The notes below the pieces were generated by a model. The model saw only the letters and a list, made by a program, of their open reading frames with translations. It had not been told where the DNA came from and did no database searches. From Clostridia bacterium (GTDB lineage: Bacteria; Bacillota; Clostridia; Oscillospirales; Acutalibacteraceae): a stretch of DNA of 6,208 nt. How positions within the stretch are numbered: the stretch's first letter is position 1; each line of letters opens with the position of its first letter. This document shows positions 6,054-6,208 of this stretch, one piece after another. The stretch is taken from positions 1-6,208 of the forward strand of contig CAAFMR010000248.1 of assembly GCA_900764115.1 (NCBI GenBank), written 5' to 3'. The translations under genes and the position numbers were made by a program.

Positions 6054-6208
6054 ATGGATCATGCAAACAAGAGCATTCATTGCACCGTGACCTCCTGCTC
6101 CAACCACTGCTCCTGCGAGGATTATTGCAGTCTGGACAGCATTCAGGTCGGAACCCATGAGACTGACCCGAAGATGGATCAATGCACCGACTGTCAGTCC
6201 TTTATGAA
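6054..6208 (+). CDS. DUF1540 small cysteine-rich protein, 3' end cut by window
   Basis: From ATG 6054 the frame stays open for 51 codons to the window edge. The protein has seven cysteines (10, 15, 19, 21, 25, 44, 47) in the arrangement IHCTVTSC...YCSLDSIQVG...CTDCQSF. This matches my recollection of DUF1540, a short family common in Firmicutes with a CxVxxC start, a C-x(3)-I-x-V middle and a final C-x-S/T-F. It has no known biochemical role; the cysteines suggest metal binding or a disulphide-stabilised fold. The start is firmly set by AAAGGAG (6038-6044), 9 nt upstream. Only a few residues are probably missing. It follows pdaA by 78 bp on the same strand, so co-transcription is possible, and a hairpin lies between them. 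A link to sporulation is a guess from its neighbour only. Confidence 0.82.
   Translation, partial: MDHANKSIHCTVTSCSNHCSCEDYCSLDSIQVGTHETDPKMDQCTDCQSFM

Noticed and set aside
4236..6182. A 648-codon open frame on the minus strand opposite the regulator and pdaA
   Set aside because: It runs antisense through two well-recognised genes. Its translation is rich in His, Gly, Arg and Val without any domain pattern, as expected from the complement of GC-rich coding DNA.

Overview
This window reads as the chromosome of a fairly GC-rich, probably spore-forming member of the Firmicutes/Clostridia, perhaps Oscillospiraceae-like. The evidence is strong AGGAG-type ribosome sites, sigma-A-type promoters, a PdaA-type spore-cortex deacetylase, a DUF1540 small cysteine-rich protein and a glutamate 5-kinase without a PUA domain. 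The lineage is inferred from gene content only. No transposon, integrase, phage gene, CRISPR array, rRNA or tRNA was seen. Most of the window is ordinary core metabolism, and the more interesting material lies in the non-coding DNA between genes.

Layout. The minus strand, read right to left, carries fucI (4102-2261, L-fucose isomerase), a likely terminator (2226-2189), a sigma-A-type promoter (2089-2061), a folded leader closed by a perfect 10-bp stem (2048-1930), then proB (1899-1114) and proA (1112 to the window edge, 3' end missing). proB and proA are separated by one base and give the first two steps of proline synthesis from glutamate. The plus strand carries an AraC-family regulator (4245-5108), divergent from fucI, then pdaA (5166-5975) and the start of a DUF1540 gene (6054 to the window edge).

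How the parts fit. The AraC-family protein is the natural candidate to control fucI. The two genes share a 142-bp AT-rich divergent region in which the two promoters overlap, so their -35 boxes interleave. A second perfect dyad sits at the predicted fucI start point. The proBA operon has its own promoter and a structured 5' leader that I cannot assign to a known riboswitch or T-box class. pdaA and the DUF1540 gene each have a hairpin touching or next to their ribosome-binding site. In pdaA the whole Shine-Dalgarno lies inside the 3' arm of a long stem, which suggests control of translation or insulation from upstream read-through.

The 361-bp gap between proB and fucI (1900-2260) is accounted for by the terminator, tandem repeats, promoter and leader. 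No wholly new gene system was identified. The best leads are the proB leader and the RBS-embedding hairpin of pdaA.
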